From NCBI GenBank assembly GCA_024275615.1, contig JAJRYU010000465.1, positions 1-44,028 of the forward strand: 44,028 nt of DNA, given 5' to 3'. Both the position numbers and the translations under genes were made by a program. Each line of letters starts with the position of its first letter. The stretch's first letter is position 1. The notes beneath the pieces are model-generated. The model searched no databases, had not been told where the DNA came from, and saw nothing but the letters and a program-made list of their open reading frames with translations. Below are positions 27,343 through 35,082 of the stretch, piece by piece. The DNA comes from Planctomycetota bacterium (GTDB lineage Bacteria; Planctomycetota; GCA-002687715; DRQF01).

Positions 27343-28368
27343 ATGACAATCAAGACGACATCTCTTATCAGCGCCTTCTTCGTTGCTTTTTTCCTTTTTC
27401 CGCACTTAGGATCGGCACAGGAAATGGCCCAAGCAGGACAGGCTCTCCCAGACTTTCGTTTTCGGCAAGTCGTCATGAACAACGACGGCAGAGTCAGTCG
27501 GGACGACTTCGTTGGCCGCCCTTTGCTTCTTGAGTTTTGGGGCTTTCGCTGAGGGCCATGCATGGGCGTTGCCGTGCCGCATGCCGTTGAACTCGACAAG
27601 AAATATCGCCAGCAAGGTTTGGCCGTTGTCCTAGTCCACGTCCAAGACGGCCCAGTAGACTTAGCGGCATTGATGATGAAGAAATTCCCATCGAATACTG
27701 CCATGGTCACTGCAGACAATCCAGTCCCGGTCGGTGCATCAAGGAACCTGAAACTCCCTATGGCTGCATTGATCGGCGTTGACGGCAAGATCTTGGCCGT
27801 TGGTCACCGCACTAAGGTCGGCGCCTTGATCGATAAACTCATCCCTAAGGAACTCAAGAAGATGAATTCTGGTTGGGGTGCCGCAAAGGAAATCGCCAAG
27901 GCGAGATCCTTGATGCACGCAAAAAGCAAACTCACCGACGCCAAGAAGATCCTCGACGGCTTCCAAGCAAGGAACAAAACCATCCAGACAGACCTCAATC
28001 TTGCCCGTCACGAATTAGAATTGCGCTTTAGAACAGATCACAAATCCGTCAAGTATCTGATGGCCTCAGGGCAGTGGATCGATGCTAAGAAACAACTCCT
28101 TCGTTTGGACCGTGGCACGCAAGGCGTTCCCAAGTGGCAAGAGGCTTGCCAAAAACTCCAAGACAAGTTTGACGACTACATCGGCAAAGACGAACTCAAG
28201 CTCGACAAGGCCGTATCTAAGATCATCGCCCAGTCACGCCAAGGAGTAAAAAGTGGCATGATCGTCAAGATGCGAAAGATCGTCGCCAAGAAGGAGGGCC
28301 TTAAGGTCTACGGTCGAGCCATGTGGTACATCAGCGTCTGGAAGCGCCTAACGCTCTTAGGGAACTAG
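27343..28368 (+). CDS. Thioredoxin-fold (TlpA-like) selenoprotein, Sec encoded by in-frame TGA
   Basis: One continuous frame of 341 codons runs from ATG 27343 to 28368 if the TGA at 27550-27552 is read as selenocysteine (residue 70). Residues 1-25 (MTIKTTSLISAFFVAFFLF…) are a signal peptide. Then come LPDFRFRQVVMNNDGRVSRD, RPLLLEFWGFR, Sec-Gly-Pro-Cys, LAVVLVHVQD and LPMAALIGVDGKILAVG, which is the order of a TlpA/AhpC-like thioredoxin domain. The TGA sits exactly where the first Cys of CxxC belongs, and the downstream frame keeps Cys73. An internal start after the TGA would lack half the fold. A helical domain of about 170 Lys-rich residues (about 165-341) follows. The ATG at 27313 is an alternative start; neither start has a clear ribosome site. 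The product is likely a periplasmic oxidoreductase. No Sec machinery genes lie in the window. Confidence 0.88.
27550..27577 (+). promoter_or_regulatory. Sec codon (TGA) and candidate bacterial SECIS hairpin
   Basis: After the TGA (27550-27552), GCATGG (27560-27565) pairs with CCGTGC (27572-27577) with one T-G pair, around the loop GCGTTG. The loop begins with G and holds GTT. CAT just below (27557-27559) can extend the stem with ATG at 27581-27583 across a bulge. Position and loop suit a SelB-recognised SECIS, though the loop is at the near end of the usual distance from the TGA. Confidence 0.65.
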
Positions 28369-28444
28369 CGTAAACCCAACTTCCCTCAAGCAAGAGTTTC
28401 TTGGCAAATAGTTGCGCCCAGATGACGGCCCCGGAAGATGGTCC

Positions 28445-28468
28445 CTCAGCCTCAAGGAGGCAGCTGAG
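28445..28468. terminator. Hairpin between the convergent selenoprotein and paralogue genes
   Basis: CTCAG (28445-28449) pairs with CTGAG (28464-28468), and CCTC (28450-28453) with GAGG (28457-28460), leaving a CAG bulge and an AAG loop. It may stop transcription from both sides; there is no T tract. Confidence 0.3.
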
Positions 28469-28532
28469 AAACAATCTGTCTTGACACAATAGAGCCGCAG
28501 AATCTGACCAGGATCGCCTGAACACGCTGTCG

Positions 28533-29528
28533 CTACTTATCGGCATTCGCCTGATCGATCGCCATGAATGCCTTGCTTAGTTCCAAACAACGGGTAGCAC
28601 GCCGAGAGAGAAACGGGTCCTCGGAACTCGCGATGAAAGCAGTCAAACTGTCAACGACTTTCTGTGTGGCTTTGGCCTTAGCCAGCGGCTTGATCAATCT
28701 CAGGAGTTTCTTCTCCTGCTTGATGGCGGCCTTTTTGTATTTCGCCATGAATTCGGCCTCATTCTTCGCCACCTCATCTTCCCATTTCTTTCGACCACGA
28801 ACAGACTTGGTCAATGTTTTGCAAGCGGCACGTACATCTTTGTAGCGGCCTTCACGGTCGAGCCAACGGAGTTGGCGAATACGATGTGCGAACAGGTCGT
28901 TCATGTCATGAGCTGAGTCCGTGACTTCTTTGGGAACTCTCGAACCGACAGCCAACAAGTAGAAATACGCTTTCGATAGTGCACTGCCGCCAAAGGCGCG
29001 GGCACGAATCCCCACAGCAATTGTGTGATTGCCCCAGCCTTTCTTTCGCAAATCCAGTTGCCGCCTGATGGCCTTTTCGACTTTTTCTCTTTTGCCAATT
29101 TCCAAGTTGCGATGGAGCGGAAGCCCGCTCACAGAAATCCAGGTCAGTCGCGGAGAAGCGCTGACTTTGAGGTCCAACGGTGGGCTGGCCGAGGCACAAA
29201 GCCAAACAAGGGACTTTGGATTTATCCGCAGCAACCTCGCATACTCCAAAGTCGGTGTCGCTACAGTTTCTTCCGTCCAAAGAATGACAACCAGACCTTT
29301 CTTGGCATACTTTGATGCTAGTTGAGAAGACACCTTCATTGCCTCGGCCGATTTCTTGGCAACGACCACAACCACGGGATGGCCCTTGAGATCAGCTATG
29401 GTCTCGGAACCATCGTAATTATATAGGTCTTCGAAGTGCCAAAAAATGGGGTTCGCGGACTGCGCGGAAAGGGAAACGGTTAGGACGAGTAGCGCCAGAG
29501 AAGACCGTGTAGTGTAAGGAAGGATCAT
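28533..29528 (-). CDS. Exported thioredoxin-fold paralogue lacking redox residues
   Basis: The 331-residue product starts at ATG 29528 with AGGAG six bases upstream, and has a signal peptide (MILPYTTRSSLALLVLTVSLSAQ). Residues 30-165 follow the same thioredoxin-like pattern as the selenoprotein: GHPVVVVVAKKSAEAMK aligns with its GRPLLLEFWGFR-Sec-GPCM, so Sec is Ser60 and Cys is Ala63. KKGLVVILWTEE aligns with QQGLAVVLVHVQD. The C-terminal helical half also matches: a GWG motif, then GRYKDVRAACKTL against GQWIDAKKQLLRL, then KKWEDEVAK against PKWQEACQK. It cannot be a thiol oxidoreductase and may bind or regulate the active paralogue. The genes are convergent. Confidence 0.8.
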   Translation of the reverse strand: MILPYTTRSSLALLVLTVSLSAQSANPIFWHFEDLYNYDGSETIADLKGHPVVVVVAKKSAEAMKVSSQLASKYAKKGLVVILWTEETVATPTLEYARLLRINPKSLVWLCASASPPLDLKVSASPRLTWISVSGLPLHRNLEIGKREKVEKAIRRQLDLRKKGWGNHTIAVGIRARAFGGSALSKAYFYLLAVGSRVPKEVTDSAHDMNDLFAHRIRQLRWLDREGRYKDVRAACKTLTKSVRGRKKWEDEVAKNEAEFMAKYKKAAIKQEKKLLRLIKPLAKAKATQKVVDSLTAFIASSEDPFLSRRATRCLELSKAFMAIDQANADK

Positions 29529-30127
29529 TCTATGCTCCTATCAAGTTCAATGGGGCGACGGCGTCTTGACCCATGTTCACAAACTCGCTTTACCGTACAT
29601 GGCCAATGAACGACGTCAGACCTAATGCCTATTCATGATGCGAAAACATGGGGCAGGGCTAGACCTTCGTAGTAGGGAGACAAGGGACGACCCAAGAAAC
29701 GCCGAGAGTTAACTAGGGATTCTTTTTCCGGTCACGATATTTGCCAAATTCTGAGAATCCCGGCACTGATCGGTCGCCAGCTCCAGCAATCGAGCCTGGT
29801 TCTGCCACCGGCCAGTTCGGTGCTCCGTAAGTTTGGACCGTGGCAAACTGGCCGTTGGCATTCGCAGTGATGGACACATTGGACAGCAATATCGAGAGGA
29901 ACTTGTTCACGGTAATAGACCGCTTCTATTTTCTCGGGCAAGAAACCTACGCCTGCTATTGAATGTTACTGTCAAGTAGCACATTTCAATCGGACGGCCT
30001 TGGTGATGATATCAAACCCCAGAAACGAGGCGGGATCGGGTGAACAGCGCCATCTGAGTCTGGCATGAATATTGCGGAGAACCTCCCGGGAAGCGCATTC
30101 TCTACTCAAGACCCTACGGAAAACACC
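29529..30127. other. 599-base stretch without a confident gene
   Basis: Between the paralogue and the FG-GAP gene I see no recognisable gene. A minus-strand frame at 29713-29910 (65 residues, GTG start, Pro/Gly-rich with APNWPVAEPGS) has no ribosome site and no known relative; it could be a gene remnant. The last part must hold the FG-GAP promoter, but no convincing -35/-10 pair was found. Confidence 0.4.
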
Positions 30128-31858
30128 ATGTCATTGCGGAACACGATTCTCTTGGTCTTTCTTACGCTCCCCGCTTTCGCGCACGCACAACAGGCGCCGC
30201 TCACAACTACAGTCTCGCTGCCAAGCGCTGTTCCCGGGCCACCTTTTCTGGCCTGCACCGACGCGGGTGATGTCGACAATGATGGCTTCGGCGACTACGC
30301 CGTTGCCGATCCATACGAATTTGTCAATGGGCTGCCATCCGGCGGAAGGGTTCGTCTCATATCCGGCGCAACCGGTGCCACTTTGTCGTTGTTGACTGGG
30401 GCTTTGACTGGCGAAGTCTACGGCACGGCGATTGAGTCCGGAGACTTCAACGGCGATGGTAGATTAGATATCTTTGTTGTTGTCTCTTCGGTGACTTCCT
30501 GGCGCATCGAAATCGTTGATACCGCGACAGGAGGAATTCTCGGCAATATCATTGCACCCACCTCTACGTCTCCACCAAATCGTGTAGTCAACAGCCTGGA
30601 CTTTCAAGACATCAACGGAGATGGCCAGGTCGAACTGTTGCTGGCTGCCCAAGACTTCAGTGGCACAACCCTCACTGGTTATGTCTATCTCTTCGCCGGA
30701 GGGACCGGTACACTCATATCAACCCTTGTTGACAACACAGTTTATGATTTTGCTCAAAACGCCAAGTTCCTCGACGATCTCAATGCCGATGGTGTCCCTG
30801 AGATCCTGGTTGTTGCTCAGCAAATCCCTGTGACCGGCGCGCCAACGGCAACAGTCCCTTCTGGCCGCTACGGCGTATACGACACCGTCACCATGACGAA
30901 CCTCTATCAGGCCACCGGTGTTGCATTCGATGAAGAGTTAGCAAAACTCTACGCTGTTGTTGACGATCAAGACAACGATGGCTTCCTTGACTTCATTGTC
31001 TCCAAACAAGTCGTCACGTCGGGAACGTCAGCTTCAGTAAACCAATTCTATACGACGATTTCGGGACTGACCGGCGCGACGATACAAGTCAATCAGGGAG
31101 CAACTCTCCGTCTACCTCGTGGTCCCATGCTTCTTTGCACGGATCTGGATGGTGACGGCATGAAAGATCTTTCGGTTCGGAGCCAGGTTGTTGCGACGCC
31201 GCAGTTCCAGACCATTGACATCTATTCCTCGGCAACATTGGTACATCTGGATTCCCTCAGACTTCCCGCCAATGCCGCGAACTACAGATTCAGCTATGCT
31301 GTGCTTCCAGACCCATCGGCAACTGGCTACGACGATTTCATCATCGATTCCTATGTGCAATTCTCAACGTCCTACCAGGCTGACCGTATTGCCGTGAGAC
31401 CAGTCCTGTCGCCTCTGGCGGCTGGAAATCATCCCTTGGGGGCCGAACTGCTCAAGGTCAATAACAGCTCTGGGATACCCGCGCGGCGTGTCGACATTGC
31501 TGTGAGTGCACCTTTCACTATCAAGTTCGAATCAGACTCCACGACCACCGGCCCAACAGATTTTCTTATCTTTGGCATGATTGGTGTGCCAGACGCGTCG
31601 ACAGTCTTTGTGTCTTCGATCGGCAGTTTCGTGTTTCCTCCACGGCCCGCCGCGCCGGGATTGCCCTGGCTATTCACGCTTGCAGATTCAGTCGCCTATG
31701 ACCCCGGTGCCCTCTTCACAGTGGGTCCAGCTCCCTACGGTCTTTCAGCTCCCTTGGGTATTGCTTTTCCTGTAACGTTTGTCCTGCAAGGAGTCTCGAT
31801 CACGGGCGGAGGAGCAAATTTGGCCATCTCAAACGCCATCTTGGTGGACATCAGGTAG
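30128..31858 (+). CDS. Secreted FG-GAP/VCBS repeat protein
   Basis: From ATG 30128 the product has 576 residues with a signal peptide (MSLRNTILLVFLTLPAFAHAQQ). The frame is open to 30065, but the signal peptide fixes the start. At least six calcium-loop FG-GAP-type repeats are visible: GDVDNDGFGDYAVADP, GDFNGDGRLDIFVV, DINGDGQVELLLAA, DLNADGVPEILVV, DQDNDGFLDFIVS and DLDGDGMKDLSV, which should fold as a beta-propeller. The last 145 residues form a separate module (LLKVNNSSG, FLIFGMIGVPD, FPPRPAAPGLPWLFTL, GPAPYGL, FPVTFVLQGV, ISNAILVDIR) shared with the beta-helix protein at 38254. Its role is probably surface binding; no catalytic motif is visible. Confidence 0.88.
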   Translation: MSLRNTILLVFLTLPAFAHAQQAPLTTTVSLPSAVPGPPFLACTDAGDVDNDGFGDYAVADPYEFVNGLPSGGRVRLISGATGATLSLLTGALTGEVYGTAIESGDFNGDGRLDIFVVVSSVTSWRIEIVDTATGGILGNIIAPTSTSPPNRVVNSLDFQDINGDGQVELLLAAQDFSGTTLTGYVYLFAGGTGTLISTLVDNTVYDFAQNAKFLDDLNADGVPEILVVAQQIPVTGAPTATVPSGRYGVYDTVTMTNLYQATGVAFDEELAKLYAVVDDQDNDGFLDFIVSKQVVTSGTSASVNQFYTTISGLTGATIQVNQGATLRLPRGPMLLCTDLDGDGMKDLSVRSQVVATPQFQTIDIYSSATLVHLDSLRLPANAANYRFSYAVLPDPSATGYDDFIIDSYVQFSTSYQADRIAVRPVLSPLAAGNHPLGAELLKVNNSSGIPARRVDIAVSAPFTIKFESDSTTTGPTDFLIFGMIGVPDASTVFVSSIGSFVFPPRPAAPGLPWLFTLADSVAYDPGALFTVGPAPYGLSAPLGIAFPVTFVLQGVSITGGGANLAISNAILVDIR

Positions 31859-31908
31859 CACGACTTCCGATTCCTGTTTTCATGTGGCCGCTTAAGATTA
31901 GCATGGCC

Positions 31909-31963
31909 GTGGCAATATTATTGGGGCCACCCGACGATAGGTTGGCGTCTATAATATTGCCAC
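31909..31963. promoter_or_regulatory. 13-base perfect inverted repeat with embedded -10 box before recQ
   Basis: GTGGCAATATTAT (31909-31921) and ATAATATTGCCAC (31951-31963) are exact complements 29 bases apart. The right arm overlaps a perfect TATAAT (31950-31955), 32 bases before the recQ ATG; no good -35 box is present. AAGGA precedes the ATG. The arrangement looks like an operator pair, and a T-poor surround argues against a terminator. Confidence 0.6.
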
Positions 31964-31987
31964 AACATGCGAAAACAAGGAATGTAG

Positions 31988-33940
31988 ATGAGTGACACGA
32001 GCGAAGTTGCTAGAGAAATCCTGAAGGACAGATTCGGATTCGACCAATTCAAACCCGGGCAAGAAGACGTCATTGGACATCTTCTGTCCGGTCACTCTGC
32101 AGCTGCGGTGTTCCCCACCGGCGGCGGCAAGTCGCTGTGCTACCAACTTCCGGCCTTGGCGCTACCAGGCCTCACCGTTGTTGTTTCGCCCCTTATTGCT
32201 CTGATGAAGGACCAAGTGGATGCTTTGGGAGCCCTGGGGATTGGCGCCGTACGATTGGACTCTTCGCTGGACAAGGATGCTTACCGCGACGCCATGGAAG
32301 GGATCCGGCGTGGACGCATCTCTCTCGTCTATGTTGCGCCGGAACGATTCAACAATGAGCGCTTTCGCGAATTCATTCAGGCCCAGAAGATCGCGCTCTT
32401 TGCCGTGGACGAAGCACATTGCATTTCCGAGTGGGGGCACAATTTTCGTCCGGACTATCTCAAACTTGCCCAGTTCGCCAAAACGGCAGGTGCTGAGCGC
32501 GTATTCGCCCTGACAGCGACTGCGACCCCGGATGTCTTGGACGAGATGTGCCGACTCTTTGCAATCGACCCAGAGTGCGCAGTCCGAACCGGCTTCTATC
32601 GAGCGAATCTCTCTCTGCACGTCCGAGCCACTCATCCATCAAGTCGTGATGTTGCTCTCTTGGACGAATTGAATTCTCACCCTCCGGGGCCGACGATCAT
32701 CTATGTGACCGTGCAAAAATCGGCGGAACGTGTCGCCGAATTCCTGCGTCAATCTGGGCGCGACGCCAAAGCCTATCATGCGGGAATGAGCGCCGAAGAG
32801 CGAGCGGCCACCCAGGAGTGGTTCTTTCCCTGTCAAGCTGGCATCGTCGTGGCCACCATTGCTTTCGGAATGGGCATCGACAAATCGGACATTCGCTATG
32901 TTCATCACTACAATTTAGCCAAGAGTTTTGAAGGACTCTCACAGGAAATTGGGCGGGCTGGACGAGATGGGAAACCGTCACGATGCGTGACGTTCTACTG
33001 CCCAGAAGATCTGGTGACATTGGAGAATTTTGTCTTAGGTGATACACCCACTCTAGCTGCCGTGAGGAGTTTTCTTGACGATATTTTCTCTCAGGGAGAT
33101 CAATTGGAACTTGCGCTTCACAGTTTGTCTGCGGCCCACGACATTCGCATCCTCGTTCTTCGCACGCTCTTGGTCTATCTCGAATTGGAGGGGTTGATTG
33201 AAGGCGGCACGCCAATTTACACGTCCTACCGCTTCATTCCTCAGGTTTCTTCAACCGAAATCCTCAGCGCCTATGAGAACGATAGACGCCCGTTTCTGAG
33301 CGAGCTCTTTAAGTTGTCCAAAAAAGGGCGGACGTGGTTCACCCTTGATGCTGCCAACGCAGCAAGCGCGCTTGGTGTCGATCGCCTTGCCGTTGTGAGG
33401 GCCTTAGATGAACTGGCGGAAAGAGGTTTCTTCGAATTAGAAGCTAAATCCGTCAAACATCGTTTTACCGTCTTGAGACGTCCACAAGATCAAGGCGCGC
33501 TAGGGCAAGCGCTTTTCAGCAGGCTTTGTCAGCGAGAGGAAAGGGACATTCAACGTCTCGAGGACGTCGTTCAGTTGCTTCAATCAGACCAGTGTATTGT
33601 GAACGCACTGGCGGAGTACTTCGGAGAGAGACGCACACAGCCTTGTGGGCATTGCAGTGTTTGTTTGCAAGAAGACCGAGGACAATTCCGCTTCTGCGAC
33701 GTCGATCCTGATTTCGAATGGCCGGATTTTCGGGCCATCGCTCTCATAGCCCCCCAAGTCCTGGCAACCCCCCGTTCATTGGCGCGTTTCCTCTGTGGCA
33801 TCAACTCTCCGGCAATCTCCAAGGCGCGGCTTAAGAAGAATGACAGCTTCGGTTTGCTTGCAGCTTTGCCCTTCGATCAAGTACTGGCTCAAGTTGGCAA
33901 GGCAAAAGGCGGGTTAGACGATGTCAAAATCGCCAAGTGA
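31988..33940 (+). CDS. recQ: RecQ-family ATP-dependent DNA helicase
   Basis: This 650-residue helicase has FGFDQFKPGQEDVIGHLLSG (motif 0), Walker A PTGGGKS (43-49), DEAH (141-144), FALTATATPDV, IIYVTVQKSAERVAEFL, and motif VI QEIGRAGRDGKPS. The RecQ zinc-binding Cys are C536, C553, C556 and C559. A winged-helix-like region may follow, but no HRDC domain is seen at the C-terminus. It unwinds DNA 3'-5' in recombination repair. Its end overlaps the convergent GNAT gene by 27 bases. The inverted repeat upstream suggests the gene is regulated. Confidence 0.94.
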   Translation: MSDTSEVAREILKDRFGFDQFKPGQEDVIGHLLSGHSAAAVFPTGGGKSLCYQLPALALPGLTVVVSPLIALMKDQVDALGALGIGAVRLDSSLDKDAYRDAMEGIRRGRISLVYVAPERFNNERFREFIQAQKIALFAVDEAHCISEWGHNFRPDYLKLAQFAKTAGAERVFALTATATPDVLDEMCRLFAIDPECAVRTGFYRANLSLHVRATHPSSRDVALLDELNSHPPGPTIIYVTVQKSAERVAEFLRQSGRDAKAYHAGMSAEERAATQEWFFPCQAGIVVATIAFGMGIDKSDIRYVHHYNLAKSFEGLSQEIGRAGRDGKPSRCVTFYCPEDLVTLENFVLGDTPTLAAVRSFLDDIFSQGDQLELALHSLSAAHDIRILVLRTLLVYLELEGLIEGGTPIYTSYRFIPQVSSTEILSAYENDRRPFLSELFKLSKKGRTWFTLDAANAASALGVDRLAVVRALDELAERGFFELEAKSVKHRFTVLRRPQDQGALGQALFSRLCQREERDIQRLEDVVQLLQSDQCIVNALAEYFGERRTQPCGHCSVCLQEDRGQFRFCDVDPDFEWPDFRAIALIAPQVLATPRSLARFLCGINSPAISKARLKKNDSFGLLAALPFDQVLAQVGKAKGGLDDVKIAK

Positions 33941-35008
33941 GAAGTACCACTCGTTCATCAGATCGCGCTCGGTGGCAAACTCCGGGGCATAGGTATGAGA
34001 TACGAGCCGAAATTGAGTCTTTTCCAAGTCGTAACCGAGATCTTCAAACACGCGGGATTCCGGAACATTGTGATTGAGGAAACACTTGACGCTGGTCATG
34101 CCACTGCGCCTAGCTGCCTCCTCGCAAACTTTGATGAGCGCCTCAGACGCTCCCGTCCTGTCCATGTCAACCAGCCAATCAGCAATGACAAAATGTGGTT
34201 GGTCGAGCCACCCCGCACGGCAGACAGCCGATGCCACCAAGACACCATCTTCTGGATCCCGTAACTCAAAGGTCAAATAGTCAAAATGGGGATTCTTGCG
34301 GTAGCGCCAGTCCCAAAACTCTCGATTGCGCCAAGTAATGATGCGATGTTTGTCCTTGACCCGACTCCAAAGATCGTCATGGTCGGAAGCAAAATCTGTG
34401 GTCATCGACACTTGGTAGGTCGTCCCCAGTCCTTTTACTTCTGTTGAGAGATCTGTTTGAACGTCCTGTGGGTTGACGGCCTTGTTGTGAACATAGGCCT
34501 TGGTCATGGGCACGTAGTAGCACGTCTGAGACCCAAGACGGTAGGCCAGAGGATTGGGGAGCCCCATTTGAAAGCACTCATCTTCCAAATGCCCATGCGC
34601 GTACGAATGATTGAGAAGAGTGAGTGCAAAAAGCCCCTTCTTCTTCAGGCCGCTCCTGCATTTGGGGTGAACCATGGAGTCAACGATCTGTGAAAACAGC
34701 ACATCACGATCAAAAACTTTGGCCTTGGTCAGAAGACCAGTGTATTGACTCACAACTGTTCCATCCGCCAACTTGCCCAAGTAGATGTGCATGCCATTCG
34801 GATTATCACGGAATTCCCAGTTCCATTGATCACGTGTCCGCTCAACCTTGAAGACCGTCCTAAAGAGCTCAAGAATGCTCTCCTCGTCTCCAGGTTGATA
34901 GGGTCCGATCTTGACTGGACCAAGACGAGTGTCCAGCTCACTCAGGGGTTTTTCGGTCTTGACGATGAACTTGACTGCTGAGCGTCTTGTGCCTTTTGCA
35001 TCGGTCAT
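33914..35008 (-). CDS. GNAT-family N-acetyltransferase-like protein
   Basis: The product has 364 residues from ATG 35008, with GAGGT about 10 bases upstream. It looks like two GNAT units. The first (about 35-190) has KIGPYQPGDEESILELFRTVF, WNWEFRDNPNG, and VDSMVHPKCRSGLKKKGLFALTLLNHSY. The second (about 210-350) has WRNREFWDWRYRKNPHFDYLTFEL and FVIADWLVDMD, ending near VPESRVFEDLGYDLEKTQF. These WxWRY and DNPNG segments are typical of large GNAT proteins in surface-polysaccharide or exosortase-linked clusters. The acetyl acceptor is unknown. Confidence 0.78.
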   Translation of the reverse strand: MTDAKGTRRSAVKFIVKTEKPLSELDTRLGPVKIGPYQPGDEESILELFRTVFKVERTRDQWNWEFRDNPNGMHIYLGKLADGTVVSQYTGLLTKAKVFDRDVLFSQIVDSMVHPKCRSGLKKKGLFALTLLNHSYAHGHLEDECFQMGLPNPLAYRLGSQTCYYVPMTKAYVHNKAVNPQDVQTDLSTEVKGLGTTYQVSMTTDFASDHDDLWSRVKDKHRIITWRNREFWDWRYRKNPHFDYLTFELRDPEDGVLVASAVCRAGWLDQPHFVIADWLVDMDRTGASEALIKVCEEAARRSGMTSVKCFLNHNVPESRVFEDLGYDLEKTQFRLVSHTYAPEFATERDLMNEWYFSLGDFDIV

Positions 35009-35082
35009 TGTGATCTACCTCAACATGGGAGTTTCTATGGCCACTATCGGAGCAAGAGTCGCATAGCACAACGCATAAAGTC

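Noticed and set aside
27562..28368. A separate 268-residue gene starting at ATG 27562.
   Set aside because: It would begin in the middle of a thioredoxin active site with no leader and no ribosome site; the frame upstream completes the fold through the TGA.
29713..29910. Minus-strand 65-residue frame, Pro/Gly-rich.
   Set aside because: GTG start, no ribosome site, no recognisable family, and an overlapping alternative frame of equal quality.
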